Assembly (NCBI RefSeq): GCF_018687715.1
Contig: NC_056752.1
Span: 14,480,001-14,544,000, forward strand
Reading direction: 5' to 3'
Length of the DNA stretch: 64,000 nt
Source: Carya illinoinensis
Lineage: Eukaryota > Streptophyta > Magnoliopsida > Fagales > Juglandaceae
How positions within the stretch are numbered: position 1 is the first letter of the stretch; every line of letters starts with the position of its first letter. Positions 20,719 through 31,440 of this stretch are shown one piece after another. The notes under the pieces were generated by a model. The model saw only the letters and a list, made by a program, of their open reading frames with translations, was not told the DNA's origin and made no database searches. The position numbers and the translations under genes are program-made.

Positions 20719-23700
20719 ATGACATCTGGTGCTAAACTGTTGATGCCACCGAATACTGGAGTGTTTGCGACGATGGCAGAGCTGCCCGAGTCCATGGCGG
20801 ACCATTTAGAGAAGGATCCGACCGGTCGATACGTTCGGGTATTTGATTAATCAAATGGCTTAACCTTTAATTCCATGAATTGGCATTTTGTTGGATTGGA
20901 TCTGTTAGTAAATTCTGGTTTTTATGTTTATGATTTTATTGGTTTGAAATTATGTATGATGGGTATTTTTTACAGTTTACCATTGCATTAATTTGCAGAT
21001 TTTCCCTTTTTTTGTTGTTGTCAATTCTTCAAAAATGAGCACGTTTTCTTCTTAAATATATTGGGGGTTAGTAGTTGTGTTATTATTGAGCACAAATCAT
21101 GTTTATATTTCAAGCGCTTTTTATAATCTAGGAGCAGTTGAGTTTGTGTTGAATTCTCCTTAATTCGAGAGTTATTGCTGAAGTTCTTATTTATGTAGGT
21201 GATTTCTACTTCTAACCTTCTGAATGTAACACCAGCGTAATACTATTGACTTGGTAGGTATTGATATACCAGTCACATCAATCATAAAATAAAATAATTG
21301 GCTTGACTGTCTGTCAGGTTGGCACTCGGGTATCACAGATGGGGTGTTTGTGGTAGAATTTTCCTTGATTGAGAAACCAATGATTAGGAATCTGATTTTA
21401 TATGTGAAAAGAATGGAAAAACATATTAAAGTGTATGGGCTGTCCTAGCCATTGGGGGTGATTTGTGGAGGATTTGTTTCTCTTATACTGGATATGGTGG
21501 TTGGTGTAGTGGTCATATGCAGATTGCCATGAGATGACTTCTTTTTTTTTTTAAAACAAGTAAATTGTAATATTCACTATAACTTGCCATAATTTTTGCT
21601 TTCTGGTTTGGGAGCTTTATTACCATTAAAAGAGGATTACTTCAAATATTATTTGTATTAGTAGTAAACCTACATGATGCGTAGGAATAACTAAACTTAT
21701 TAAAAAAAATATTCTATATAACTAAGTTTTTTTTTATAACTCTATATTACTAAGATAGCTACACAATAAATAGAACTTCTGAAAAACAGTTCAATGGTAG
21801 TAGTTTGATTGCCAAAATTTGGCTAAGCAACTTGATTTTTGAACCTCACATACTTGCTTGAGTGAAAGAGGGACCAAAAGTTATTTGTATAATATTCAAA
21901 AGTAAAAAGGGCATTGGTAGAGAAAACAAAAAAGCACACACTAGAAAAATTTAAAGATGGCTTTTTTAAAAAAATAATTAATTACATATTTCATTTTTAT
22001 ACAATAATTTCACTTTTAAATAAAATTAAAATTTAGTAATAAATTTTTGTTTATAAATTTAACTTAATGACTTATAGTGGGATAATTGATGATGGGGTTT
22101 TGTAAGAGCAAAACTCCTTGCTTTGAAAATTAATAGTATGTAATTTTAAAAAAACAATAGCAATTTAATTGGATATAATATTTTTATCTTATAAGATTGT
22201 AACATTATAATGTAATAACAACACAAATGATGACTTGATGATGTGGCTTTATGACATTAGTTGTTTAATAATAACACAGTGGAACAGTTAATGATGTGTT
22301 TCTTGAGAGCAAAGCTCATTCTTTGTATCATATAGCCATATAGATGTGTCTATAAGTGCGAGTCATTGAAACATAAACATTCCATATTCCATTCTTCTAA
22401 TCTTTGATAGAAAAAAGAAGTTGTGTACATTGAATTGATATCCTCATTTTTATTTTTTATTCATTATAGGGATTAACGAGTTAAATTAGATATTTATTAT
22501 AGACACACAGTATACACATTATTTATTCTCAGCAAAGTTGTTGAGTCTTTTCTTTGAGGTAGAAGAAGAATTAAAGAGTTGAGAATTAGACAGGAGAAGA
22601 AGAAACTTCTCACCCAAAGATTTCTTGAGTTGTGATGTCATCCTAGTTTAAACAGGATTAAAAAGATGTTTTCATTAGCTTTTGTATGCATTGCCATATT
22701 CTGAGGGTCAATTTGTTCCATTGAGAAACTGGAATGTTGTAATTTTGATGTGAGATTCGAGGTGCGAGATGTGTGATTAGATCTGATGGCTCATGTCCAT
22801 GATTCATGTAAACTACCCATGATAAAACGGATTGGAGCCTGCCTTCTGTTCCATGCCATTGGTTCCACATGTAGTTGGCATTACCATAAATTGAGTTTTG
22901 ATGGGTATACCATTCTCTGTTAGAATTATACGTATGATTCTTAATTGAGGCATGACATTATAGTTGATGTTTTGATTTCTTTTTTTATGTAAGCACAAGC
23001 TGCACTGATCAAAATAATTTATCAAGTGTGTAGTTGAAATAATACCTTGAAGCTTGCTATTGGCATAAAAAAAAAATTTTAAAAAAAAAAGAATAATTTT
23101 ATTTTTGTTGAAAATGTGGTCATTTCATTCTTTTTTTTTTTTTTTTTCTTTTGTTTCTTTGGTCACTAATTTTCTTATATTTATGTACCCTTTACTTTTT
23201 GTTTTTTCCTTTGTTACAGTACAGTGAAGTCTTGGGCAGGGGTGCTTTCAAAACTGTGTATGGTTCCTACTCTCTCTCTCTGATTATTTTGATCTATTTT
23301 CAAAGAAAATATTTTAGGGGAGAAACATTTCCAAACAGAAGAGTGGTTGTACTTGTGGCTCCTGACTTCTTCTTTGCAGTTTTAAGGCATTTGATGAAGT
23401 TGATGGAATAGAAGTTGCTTGGAACCAAGTGAGGATTGATGATGTTTTGCAATCACCAGAAGATTTGGAAAAATTGTATTCTGAAGTGCATCTGCTGAAA
23501 TTGTTGAAACATGATAATATCATCAAGTTCTATAATTCTTGGGTGGATGATAAAAAGAAAACTGTGAATATGATAACTGAGCTGTTCACATCTGGAAGCC
23601 TGAGACAGTATGTTCTCTTGATTGTTTCCTAATTTTCTTTTTTGATTTTGTCTGGCTGCATTTTATGTTATTGATACCTCTTGCTGTTCAGATATCGTAA

Positions 23701-25678
23701 GAAGCATAAAAATGTGGATATAAAGGCCATAAAGAATTGGGCAAGGCAGATTCTCCGAGGTTTAGTCTATCTGCATGGTCAAAATCCACCTGTTATTCAC
23801 AGGGACTTAAAATGTGACAATATTTTTGTTAATGGAAATCATGGAGAAGTTAAGATTGGAGACCTCGGGTTGGCACTTGTAATGCAGCAACCTACTGCTC
23901 GAAGTGTGATTGGTAAGAAAGTACTTCCTTCTCATCCTCCTTTTTCTATCTGATAGACTTAAAAAGAAGTGAACATTTTCTCCTTGTTTACTTTTAGGGA
24001 CTCCTGAGTTTATGGCTCCTGAGCTATATGAAGAAGAATACAATGAACTTGTCGACATATATTCATTTGGGATGTGCATTCTGGAGATGGTTACTTTTGA
24101 GTACCCATACAGTGAATGCAGAAACCCAGCTCAAATCTATAAGAAAGTTACCTCGGTAAGCTGAGCAACTTTTGGCTTATCATAATACCATCTACTGGGT
24201 GTTTTACTATGAAACCTATAAGCTAACATCCAGTATGTATACTGATGCATTTTTGTTGTAGGGCATTAAACCTGCTGCACTCAGTAAGGTGAGCGATCCC
24301 CAAATTAAGGAATTTATAGAGAAATGTCTGGTTTCAGTATCTGAAAGACTGTCAGCAAAGGAGCTTCTCCAAGACCATTTCCTCCGAGCTGAGAATCCAA
24401 AGGAACCAATTCGTGATCCCTTACAGTTACCTGATCAAAGTCTCAAAGCAAATAGTTTACCCAAGTCCGGCCCTCATTCCATGGACATAGATTCTGACTA
24501 TAAGCAGCTATCTTTAAGCACATGTACGGGAAGCAACAATGGTAGTCCAAGCTGTCCAGTTTTAGAATTTCAGAGGAAAAATAAGAACAATGAATTTAGG
24601 TTAAGAGGGAAGAAAAATGATGACAGCTCAGTATCATTGACCTTGCGTATTGCAGACTCTTCTGGTGAGTATACACTTCTTTCTCATTTTTAGCTGGGGA
24701 GCGGTGGAAGTGAAAATACACTGCTCGCTTTCCTCCTGTTTCATAGTTTCATAACAGGTATTTGGTTTTATTCTTGCAGGTCGAGTGAGAAATATACACT
24801 TCCTCTTTTATCTTGATACAGATACTGCACTTTCAGTGGCTGGCGAGATGGTTGAACAACTGGAGTTGGCAGATCATGATGTGGCGTTCATAGCTGAGTT
24901 TATTGATTACTTGATCATGAAACTTCTTCCTGGATGGAAGCCATCATCTGATTACTCCTCAAGTGGAGCAGTAACTCCATGTGGCATTTCCCCAGTCATT
25001 GAAGATGGAAAAACATTAATGACTTGTCCATGGGATTCAATGCTAACAGGTGGTCCAGATGGGTTGGTGGTTGAGCAAGATGTTCTGTCTGAGTTAAGTA
25101 TGTGTCCTCAGGATGGTGGAGTACAGGCTGAGGAAGGTAGTGTGTGCAATAATGCTGACAGTACCATTTGCCGTGGTGACTATAATTCTTCTCCAGGTTT
25201 GGCTAATTTCGAGGATGAACATTCACAAGCATCAGTTGCTTCAGATATACTGGTGGAAGCATCTTCAACCAAACATGGAAACGCAGCTGAATCTATTGAT
25301 TGTAATCTTGATGAAAGTCACAAACGATTAAGTTGGTCTTTCTCTGATTTAGAGCTTGGGGATAATACATATTATGATGACTGCAGATTCCAACGAATGG
25401 ATAGCAGTGGCACAGAGTGCGTTGTGGATGAATTTGCAAAGACATCAGAGTTGTCATTTCCTGTTCCGAGTGGAAAATTCAAAATGATGAGTTTAACAAG
25501 CAGCTGTTCGTCACTGTACTTGGAAGACAAAGATATAGATGTGGAGCTAAAGTTGGAACTTGATGCAATCGAGTCACAGTATCAAAACTTGTTTCAGGAA
25601 CTTTCTCAGATGAGGGAAGAAGCATTGGAGGCCACCAAAAGGCGATGGATGGCAAGGAAGAAACTGGCTGTCCATTGA
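20719..25678 (+). CDS. WNK (with-no-lysine) serine/threonine protein kinase, WNK8/WNK10-type
   Basis: Seven coding exons are predicted: 20,719-20,838; 23,220-23,257; 23,380-23,607; 23,692-23,912; 23,998-24,155; 24,262-24,664; 24,780-25,678. All have GT-AG junctions, giving 2,067 nt (688 residues). WNK kinases phosphorylate Ser/Thr and act in ion transport, flowering-time and stress signalling. The glycine loop GRGAFKTV (residues 46-53) carries the displaced catalytic lysine (K51), and the usual subdomain II lysine is absent (IEVAWNQV), the WNK hallmark. Other landmarks are HRDLKCDN (165-172), DLG in place of DFG (186-188) and [24 protein letters not shown]. An OSR1_C-like autoinhibitory region follows (about 365-440, EFRLRGK...RIADSSG...FYLDTDTA). 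The charged C-terminus ([20 protein letters not shown]) is probably coiled-coil. At the exon 2/3 junction the prediction gives TVFKAF where many WNKs have TVYKAF. The frame is intact. Exact paralogue is uncertain. Confidence 0.93.
20839..23219 (+). other. Large first coding intron of the WNK gene
   Basis: This 2,381 bp intron separates the 40-codon first exon from the 38 bp second exon. It is AT-rich and has no coding segment I can support. Two GC-poor blocks share a motif about 200 bp apart: GATGATGGGGTTTTGTAAGAGCAAAACTCCTT near 22,090 and AATGATGTGTTTCTTGAGAGCAAAGCTCATT near 22,290. They suggest a decayed duplicated repeat. Poly-A and poly-T tracts flank the 3' splice region (about 23,070-23,150). 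Confidence 0.7.
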
Positions 25679-25735
25679 TTAATATTACTGAGGTTTCCTT
25701 TCTGGAAAAGTTTGGCATTATAAAGTCAAACTATC

Positions 25736-25942
25736 ATTACTTTTTGTAATCTGATCACTGAACTATCAAAGTTATCACTTTGCCCTCCAATGTGAAACAT
25801 AATGTGCAAATCTCCTCATTAAAATCTAATCATTTGACAGATGAAAATAGATACGTGGCAGGGAACAGATGACAATGGAGGTGGTAGTTTGGAGGGTGAA
25901 ACGATCATTTTGATTGTTTGGTGATCATTTGAAAAAGGAGTC
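25736..25942. mobile_element. Short inverted-repeat MITE in the WNK 3' region
   Basis: The left arm (25,739-25,790) runs TTTTTGTAATCTGATCACTG to ATCACTTTGCCCTCCAA. The reverse complement of the right arm (25,889-25,940) runs CTCCTTTTTCAAATGATCAC to GTTTCACCCTCCAA. The arms are about 52 nt and the spacer about 98 nt. It starts about 60 bp after the kinase stop codon, so it probably lies in the 3' UTR and could be transcribed as a hairpin. Confidence 0.65.
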
Positions 25943-26669
25943 GTATTTGAGAAGGTAAATACAGTTCTCTTTTGTTTTCCTTGTATTGTTCAATTGTGTC
26001 ATTCTTATCCAGAAGGTGCTTTGAAATTTCTCTTCAAGGGCCGTGATTATATGTTAACTGGAAACCAAGTATTGGATGCTTTTTCTTTTTGTCTTTGTGG
26101 AAGTTGTGGTCCCTCTGTGGTTTAAATTTTTGTACTCTGAGGGATCTCTCCATGTTAACTTTGTTTGTGGGTGTATAAAAAAGTTCTTGAATTTGTTGAT
26201 TGTCCGCTCTTCCTTCATCATTTGTTCCTAAGCATTGCAAATGTCGATGTCCTTTGCTGGATTGGTCTGAAATTGGATGTAGGCAGCACTTCCATGACCA
26301 CATTTCGGGCATGTTGCTGTATAGTAAGAAAAAGGTTTGAGAAAAAGCTGGCTTTAGTCCTCTCTCTCTTGAAAGTAGAATTTATCATCAATCAAGAGCT
26401 AATGTAATCAAGATCTTTACACCCTTCAATCAAAAGTTGAAATATAGAATACTATCTACTTAACTATCTATATTAAAATATTAAAAACAGAACACAAAAT
26501 GAGTCGAGTGGTGGTTTGGCAGGCCAAGAGGAGCCCATGGATGGCTGGCCATCCAGTGTGACCCGTGGTGGTCTGCATCCACCTTAAGCATGGTGTATCC
26601 ACGCCCACCTTGATGGGTTGCGGCCAACACTTCTATGGTGTATAAATGTTTTTTTTTTTTTAAATGGAA
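25943..26669. other. WNK 3' flank and unassigned DNA
   Basis: T-rich, non-coding sequence (25,960-26,450) is compatible with the end of the kinase transcript, but no definite polyadenylation site is claimed. A more GC-rich block at 26,500-26,640 (GTGGTGGTTTGGCAGGCC onward) looks like repeat DNA of unknown type. Confidence 0.4.
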
Positions 26670-26837
26670 AAATATAGTTACAAGCACAATTGTGCACTAA
26701 TCTGTACACTAATGTGATGTGATTGGTCAAAAAATAGATTTTATTGAAAACAGTGTTAATTTAAATTTTAAGTATAAATAAATCAATATTGGTACACATA
26801 TTAATGCACGACTGTGTTTGTATGTAGCAAAACTCTT
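26670..26837. mobile_element. MITE with inverted CAAGCACAATTGTGCA ends
   Basis: The left end reads TTACAAGCACAATTGTGCAC then TAATCTGTACACTAAT. The reverse complement of the right end reads CTACATACAAACACAGTCGT then GCATTAATATGTGTACCAAT. The arms are about 45 nt around an AT-rich core. No ORF is present. Confidence 0.6.
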
Positions 26838-27752
26838 TTTAAATAGAATGTGAAATATTCCTATGTAGTGTAATCAGGATGTAAACTAAATTTTACACTA
26901 CATCCTTGTAGATGCTTTCCTTAAAAAATAGTCCATCTAAGAAAAAAATCTTGCAAGGAAAGAGCTTGGAAAAAAGATCAACAATGACAATTGAAGCATA
27001 AGAATCATAAGATAATGCTCATCTTCACCTTCGAGCTTTGACCACCAAATACTCAAATCTTGGTTAAGTAGAGGACACTAATGATTTAAGTCTTTTTTTT
27101 TTTAATAAAAATAATTCTTCTTACAGTCCACATCTGTGGACTACTTTGCAAGCCTAAAAAAATGGAAGCGTTTCATTTATAGATGAAATAGAGTGGAGCG
27201 TTTCATCAAGAGAAAAATTATTTCGTGCCTCTAATTCCCAGAGCAGCCAAGGGGTGAAATCCCTTTCTCGATGAAACGCTGCCCGTTGCCCTCTTGCCAT
27301 CACCCTCTCGCTATCACCATCGCTGTAGCCATCGCCTGCACAACAACACATTGGCATTGATGTCACCGTCTCCTTCCTCAAGAGAGGACCCTCTTTGTCG
27401 AGTACCCAATAGGCCCAAGTTGCGATTCCAGTCAGCTTCAATTCGAGTACCCAGGTTGCAATTCCATCCCCTTCCTCGAGTACCCATTTGGCTTCAAATT
27501 ATTTTCTCTTGTATTTTCAACAGCTTCTCTTTTTTATCTCTCACTCTCTCTCTCTCTCTCTTTCTCATCATCAACGCTAATACCAGCCTAAAACCCCCTT
27601 TTGATATTCTCCTCTCTTTGTACATTCCAAGAATAGAGCAACATCAATGGCAACCAACAAGTTTGCACAAGAACACCAACAGAATCACAATTGTTCTCAT
27701 CTATGCCATCCTATAATATATTGGAGCCTGGAAAGAGTAAAACTTCTATAGA
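26838..27752. other. Unassigned intergenic DNA
   Basis: A small inverted repeat (GCGTTTCATCAAGAGAAA at about 27,199 and TTTCTCGATGAAACGC at about 27,266) and a (CT)n microsatellite (about 27,541-27,565) are present. Reading frames here have no recognisable domain. Confidence 0.5.
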
Positions 27753-28160
27753 GATCTTGTTTGTGAAGCTCATGCCTCTGAGATTTCCAAACTGAGTTAC
27801 TACTCGAATCATTAGAAACTTGTCCAATCGTAAAATATGTGCAAGGCTCGTTCATCCACATCACAACCTGACTATCCAGAATTGTCAAAGAGGTTTGCTT
27901 TCTTTCCATGGATGAATAAGATTGGTTTCATTCAAAGTGATGGCGAAAATGGGGAGGAGAATTTGAAGTGCTCCTCCTGTGACTTGAGCTTGGGTAACAA
28001 ATTCTACTTTCCTTGTATATTGATTAAGCCTTCTTGGGAGGATTTCGATTACTCCAAGAAACAAAACATGATTGCGGAAACACCCGTTGATACTCAAACT
28101 AATGAAGGCGATCCTTCGCATCGAAGCAAATCAGATTCAGAATTAGCTTACAAATTTTGG
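27753..28160 (+). pseudogene. Pseudogene fragment of a plant myosin-binding (zein-binding) protein
   Basis: The frame reads VCEAHASEISKLSYYSNH, a stop (TAG, 27,813), KLVQS, a second stop (TAA, 27,831), then NMCKARSSTSQPDYPELSKR, FAFFPWMNKIGFIQSDGE, LKCSSCDLSLGNKFYFP and CILIKPSWEDFDYSKKQN. I recognise this pattern from the N-terminal half of plant probable myosin-binding proteins (MYOB family, with a GTD/zein-binding domain further on). Those proteins are membrane-anchored adaptors for myosin XI. The zein-binding domain itself is not present. Both stops are one C-to-T change from the expected Gln codons. No other exon is nearby, so this is an isolated relic. The assignment comes from memory of the family and should be checked by search. 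Confidence 0.6.
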
Positions 28161-28319
28161 ACTGGTTTTTTATTTAGAAATAAAGGGTATTTTGGTCAAG
28201 TTAATGATAAAATGGGGATAATTTTGTTTATTCCTATATTTGGACTACAAAGGAGTCTATTTTGGTGGACTGTACGTAGTACCACCCTTTTAATAATGCT
28301 AGTTGTTCCAAGAATGGGT

Positions 28320-28532
28320 AAATACCTCTTTTTTTTTTACTTAAAAATTAAGAAAGTATATTTTAATGATGTTGTGATTTTTTTTAAAAAATGTTTTAAG
28401 GATATAAAAATGAATAAAATAAATAAAAATAAAAATGAAAAGTGAAAAAAAAAACAAATGACCTTATCGAAACCCATCCTGGGCACCCACTCAATAGGTG
28501 TAGCACCACTTTTTTTTAGCTTCTTTCTTTCC

Positions 28533-28600
<68 letters not shown>
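28320..28600. repeat. AT-rich MITE-like repeat and pyrimidine tract
   Basis: TTACTTAAAAATTAAGAAAG, T/A homopolymers and ATAAAAATGAATAAAATAAA match the motif order of the repeats at 17,965 and 18,330. They are followed at 28,510-28,600 by a (TTC)n and poly-T tract. Confidence 0.5.
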
Positions 28601-28879
28601 GTTAGGTAGCTGATTGGGTGTCCTTACCAGACATTCGGCAATAAATAAATAAATAAAATTAAAGAAGCCATTACTTGTTGACTCAAAAATGCTTGACCAA
28701 CTAAATAAATAATGATTTCACCTATTTCACCTATTACTCTTCTACAATACCCCCATCCTATCTCCATTTTTTATCGAATTTAATCGAATATTACTTTTCT
28801 TGATAATTAATTAGCTTAATGAAATAAACTTTTGATCAATTTTTACCGATATTCTAAAAATAACATTGACTTTTATTAT

Positions 28880-29035
28880 GAGTAGTGCTATTTAAAGGCC
28901 TTTATACCACACACCGTATACACGACATGGTTTGATTTGTAAGATTCAAAATTTAAAATTTATTTCTAAATCAAACTATACCACATATATATGTGTGGTG
29001 TAAAAATCTCCAAATAAAATTATTCTTTTATTATA
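28880..29035. mobile_element. Fold-back MITE with TTTATACCACACAC ends
   Basis: The left arm reads GTGCTATTTAAAGGCCTTTA then TACCACACACCGTATA, through CATGGTTTGATTTGTAAG. The reverse complement of the right arm reads TTTATTTGGAGATTTTTACA then CCACACATATATATGTGGTA, TAGTTTGATTTAGAAA. The arms are about 70 nt and nearly meet at the centre. Confidence 0.65.
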
Positions 29036-29345
29036 TAATACGCTCTTGTTCTACTTTTATTTTCTTATGTTGTGATAATGTTGTCCGTTAATTTTTTACT
29101 TTTTAAAAAACTTAAGAGCTGTTTGAAGGGTTATAAAAATTGCAATATTCAATGGAGTAGACCTTGCTTTCTATGAAGCAAGCACGAGGACATGTCGGGC
29201 AGAAGAATTGAGAAGGGCAGCCCAAATGAGGTAACTCATGCTGATGCATGTTTCCACACGTAAGAACAGAATTCTCTGGTTAAACCAAACAAAAAAAATA
29301 AAGGAACAGAATTCCATTTGAGTGATCAAGGAATCCCATTTCTTA

Positions 29346-29679
29346 GGATATGTTTGGCTCGCAGAATGGGTACTCTTATTCTTATTTCTATTAGAATGTA
29401 TATTCCTAATCTCTTGTTTGTTTACAAAGGCTGAATCTCTCAATATTATTGGAGTGAAGTTTCTTAACTACCCAAGCATCACAACTTGTTTACAAAAAAA
29501 ATCACAATTCTTATTTTTAGTTTTAAATTTTTTTAAAAAAATGAATTTCTTCTAACACCCTCTATACTAAGGCTGACTCAAAATTAGGTCATTGTGCAAT
29601 TGTTTTTAGAAATAACACCATAAGGTACAAGTTATTTAAAAATAATTCCCTTTGTTAAATTAAAAATCTATCATCATTC
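29346..29679. mobile_element. Left half of a PIF/Harbinger (Tourist-like) MITE split by a LINE
   Basis: A TTA (29,343-29,345) precedes the terminal sequence GGATATGTTTGG (29,346-29,357). Its perfect inverted partner CCAAACATATCC followed by TTA sits at 37,426-37,440. The subterminal text also agrees (ATTCTTA..., GAATGTATATTCC against GAATATCCATTCTTA). The LINE begins near 29,680, so the element was one MITE of about 0.8 kb before the LINE inserted. Confidence 0.6.
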
Positions 29680-29808
29680 TCAAAGCCACAAAGCTGTTAG
29701 TCTTCTCTAACCTTGCTCTGAGGAGAAAGCTTGGGTGGAGTGAGACTCTCGGCTTCCTCATAGAGTAAGGAAGGAGGAGTCTTCCTTAGTCTAATCACAG
29801 GACTAGGG

Positions 29809-30640
29809 ATGGCAGAGATGGAGGATCTGGAGGAAAAGTGGGACCAATTAAAGCTTATAAAGGAGGAGAATGCTCTAATTGAACTTTGTACAGAGCATAT
29901 GGGGAAAGTGAAATAGAGGGAGATAGAAGTTTGGTAGAGAAATTGTATTCTGATCACAAAATTAGTAAGGAAGTTATCAAATCGACCATGGCTAAGATCT
30001 GGAGGCTTTATTTGTTGTTCATGACATAATTCCAAATATATTTGTAGTAACTTTCGATAACTAGAAGGACAAACAGAGAGTATAGGATGAGAAGCCTTGG
30101 TTATTAGATAATCAGCTTATGGTTCTGAAGCTATTCGATGGTTTACACCTCTTTGAAGATGAATTTTGATTTTGAGGAATTCTAAGTGCATATGAATAAC
30201 TTGCCATTGGCATGTGTGACTCGACAAATAGGGATTCAAATTGGAGCAACTATTGGGACTATCATAGAAATTGATGTTTGTGAGGACAAGATTGGATGGG
30301 GAAGTCATTTGAGAATTAAGATTGAACTGGATTTGAGGAAGAACTATTAACTTATTGGGAAACAGAATATGGGTTCCACTGGGTTATGAGAAGTGTCCAT
30401 GGTTCAAATGTGGAAGAATTCTACATGGAGCAAAGGGTTGTGTTGGATTGGAGGGGAATGATGACAGATCTTAGTATGGAACGTGGTTTCGTGCTTAGAA
30501 TGGTTCTCGGGGAAGAAACATGGAGAAATAGAGTAGTTTTAATAGGGATTAAATGGGAGGAAACAAAGGGGAGAATAGTAGGGAAAATGTGGAGAGGGGT
30601 GGGGAGTTAAACTCCAATTTCACTCCAACACATGTATTTT
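29809..30640 (+). pseudogene. LINE ORF1 (DUF4283 domain, zinc knuckle)
   Basis: ATG at 29,809 opens AEMEDLEEKWDQLKLIKEEN, then a stop. The DUF4283-like core follows in shifting frames: DEKPWLLDNQLMVLKLFDG, then MNNLPLACVTRQIGIQIGA and EIDVCEDKIGWGSHLRIKIE. A zinc knuckle CPWFKCGRILHGAKGC (CX2CX4HX4C) is at about 30,396-30,445. The protein would bind LINE RNA as part of the ribonucleoprotein. It is not translatable as one chain. A G19 tract at 30,647-30,665 lies at its degraded 3' end. Confidence 0.7.
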
Positions 30641-30646
30641 TTTTTA

Positions 30647-30665
30647 GGGGGGGGGGGGGGGGGGG
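30647..30665 (+). repeat. G19 homopolymer
   Basis: Nineteen consecutive G follow a T8 run, inside the LINE. A run of this length is unusual in AT-rich plant DNA and is prone to length error in sequencing. Confidence 0.8.
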
Positions 30666-30979
30666 AGGAGAAGGGTTGAGGGTCCTAGGATACTCAACTC
30701 ATAAACAGACTACGACTGAGCTGAAGAGGGGATCAAAGGGGTGGTGGATGAAATTGTGAACAAAGTGTTTGATAGAAAAAGGTGAAAGAAGGGTGAAGGC
30801 CAATAGTCTATTAAACTACTCTAGCAAAAAGCATGATGCACAAAGTAATGGAGAGGTGGGGTATAAGGAGAGACCAGATGATGAATTGATCATGAGCTTA
30901 GCCTATAGGAATTTTCCATTGATGAGATAAGGATTGATGAAAAGAAGAGGAAGGTGGAAGAGAAGGACACGAAATACTA

Positions 30980-31440
30980 AGTTAGGACTGCCATGAGCTT
31001 GGAAATCCTAGGACAGTTCAAGACCTTTACCTATTGGTGAAGGATAAGAAATCCAAGATGGTCTTCCTTATGGAAACCAAGTTAGTAGCGAGTAAATTTG
31101 AAGGTATTAAGAAGAAGATGGAATGCAAGGTTGTTTTATTCTAGAACCAAGGGGCAGACAAGGGGGGTTTGGCTTAGCTGTGGAGTAGGGATGTGACTGT
31201 GGAAATTGTCAATTTTTCTCAACACCATATTAATGCAACAATCATGAGTGAGGAGAAAAACATGCCATGGGTATTTACTGGCTTCTATGGTCATCACAAG
31301 GCAAGGACTTCAAACATGCTCTAGAAGTAAATAGTATTTTTAATTTGGGTTGGAAAGAAAATAAATATACGTGGAGCAATAAGTACTCACATAACACCTT
31401 TACCAAGCTCCTGACCACAAGGCCCTTTTGCTTTATTTGA
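30980..31440 (+). pseudogene. LINE ORF2 endonuclease domain (truncated)
   Basis: The frame GLGNPRTVQDLYLLVKDKKS, then MVFLMETKL, is the N-terminal segment of an AP-endonuclease-like domain, whose metal-binding Glu lies in METKL. Further on WVFTGFYGH matches the GFYG motif. After GFYGH the text jumps to ALEVNSIFNLGW, so the middle segment, where GDFN is normally found, is deleted. This domain would nick target DNA to prime reverse transcription. Confidence 0.7.

Noticed and set aside
20402..20725. 107-codon minus-strand ORF overlapping the WNK leader
   Set aside because: It lies antisense to the leader and start codon, has no recognisable domain, and is explained by the base composition of the opposite strand.
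27837..28121. DC1/C1-like zinc domain protein
   Set aside because: The Cys spacing does not fit DC1; the surrounding FFPWMNKIGF and ILIKPSWEDFDY text fits myosin-binding proteins better.
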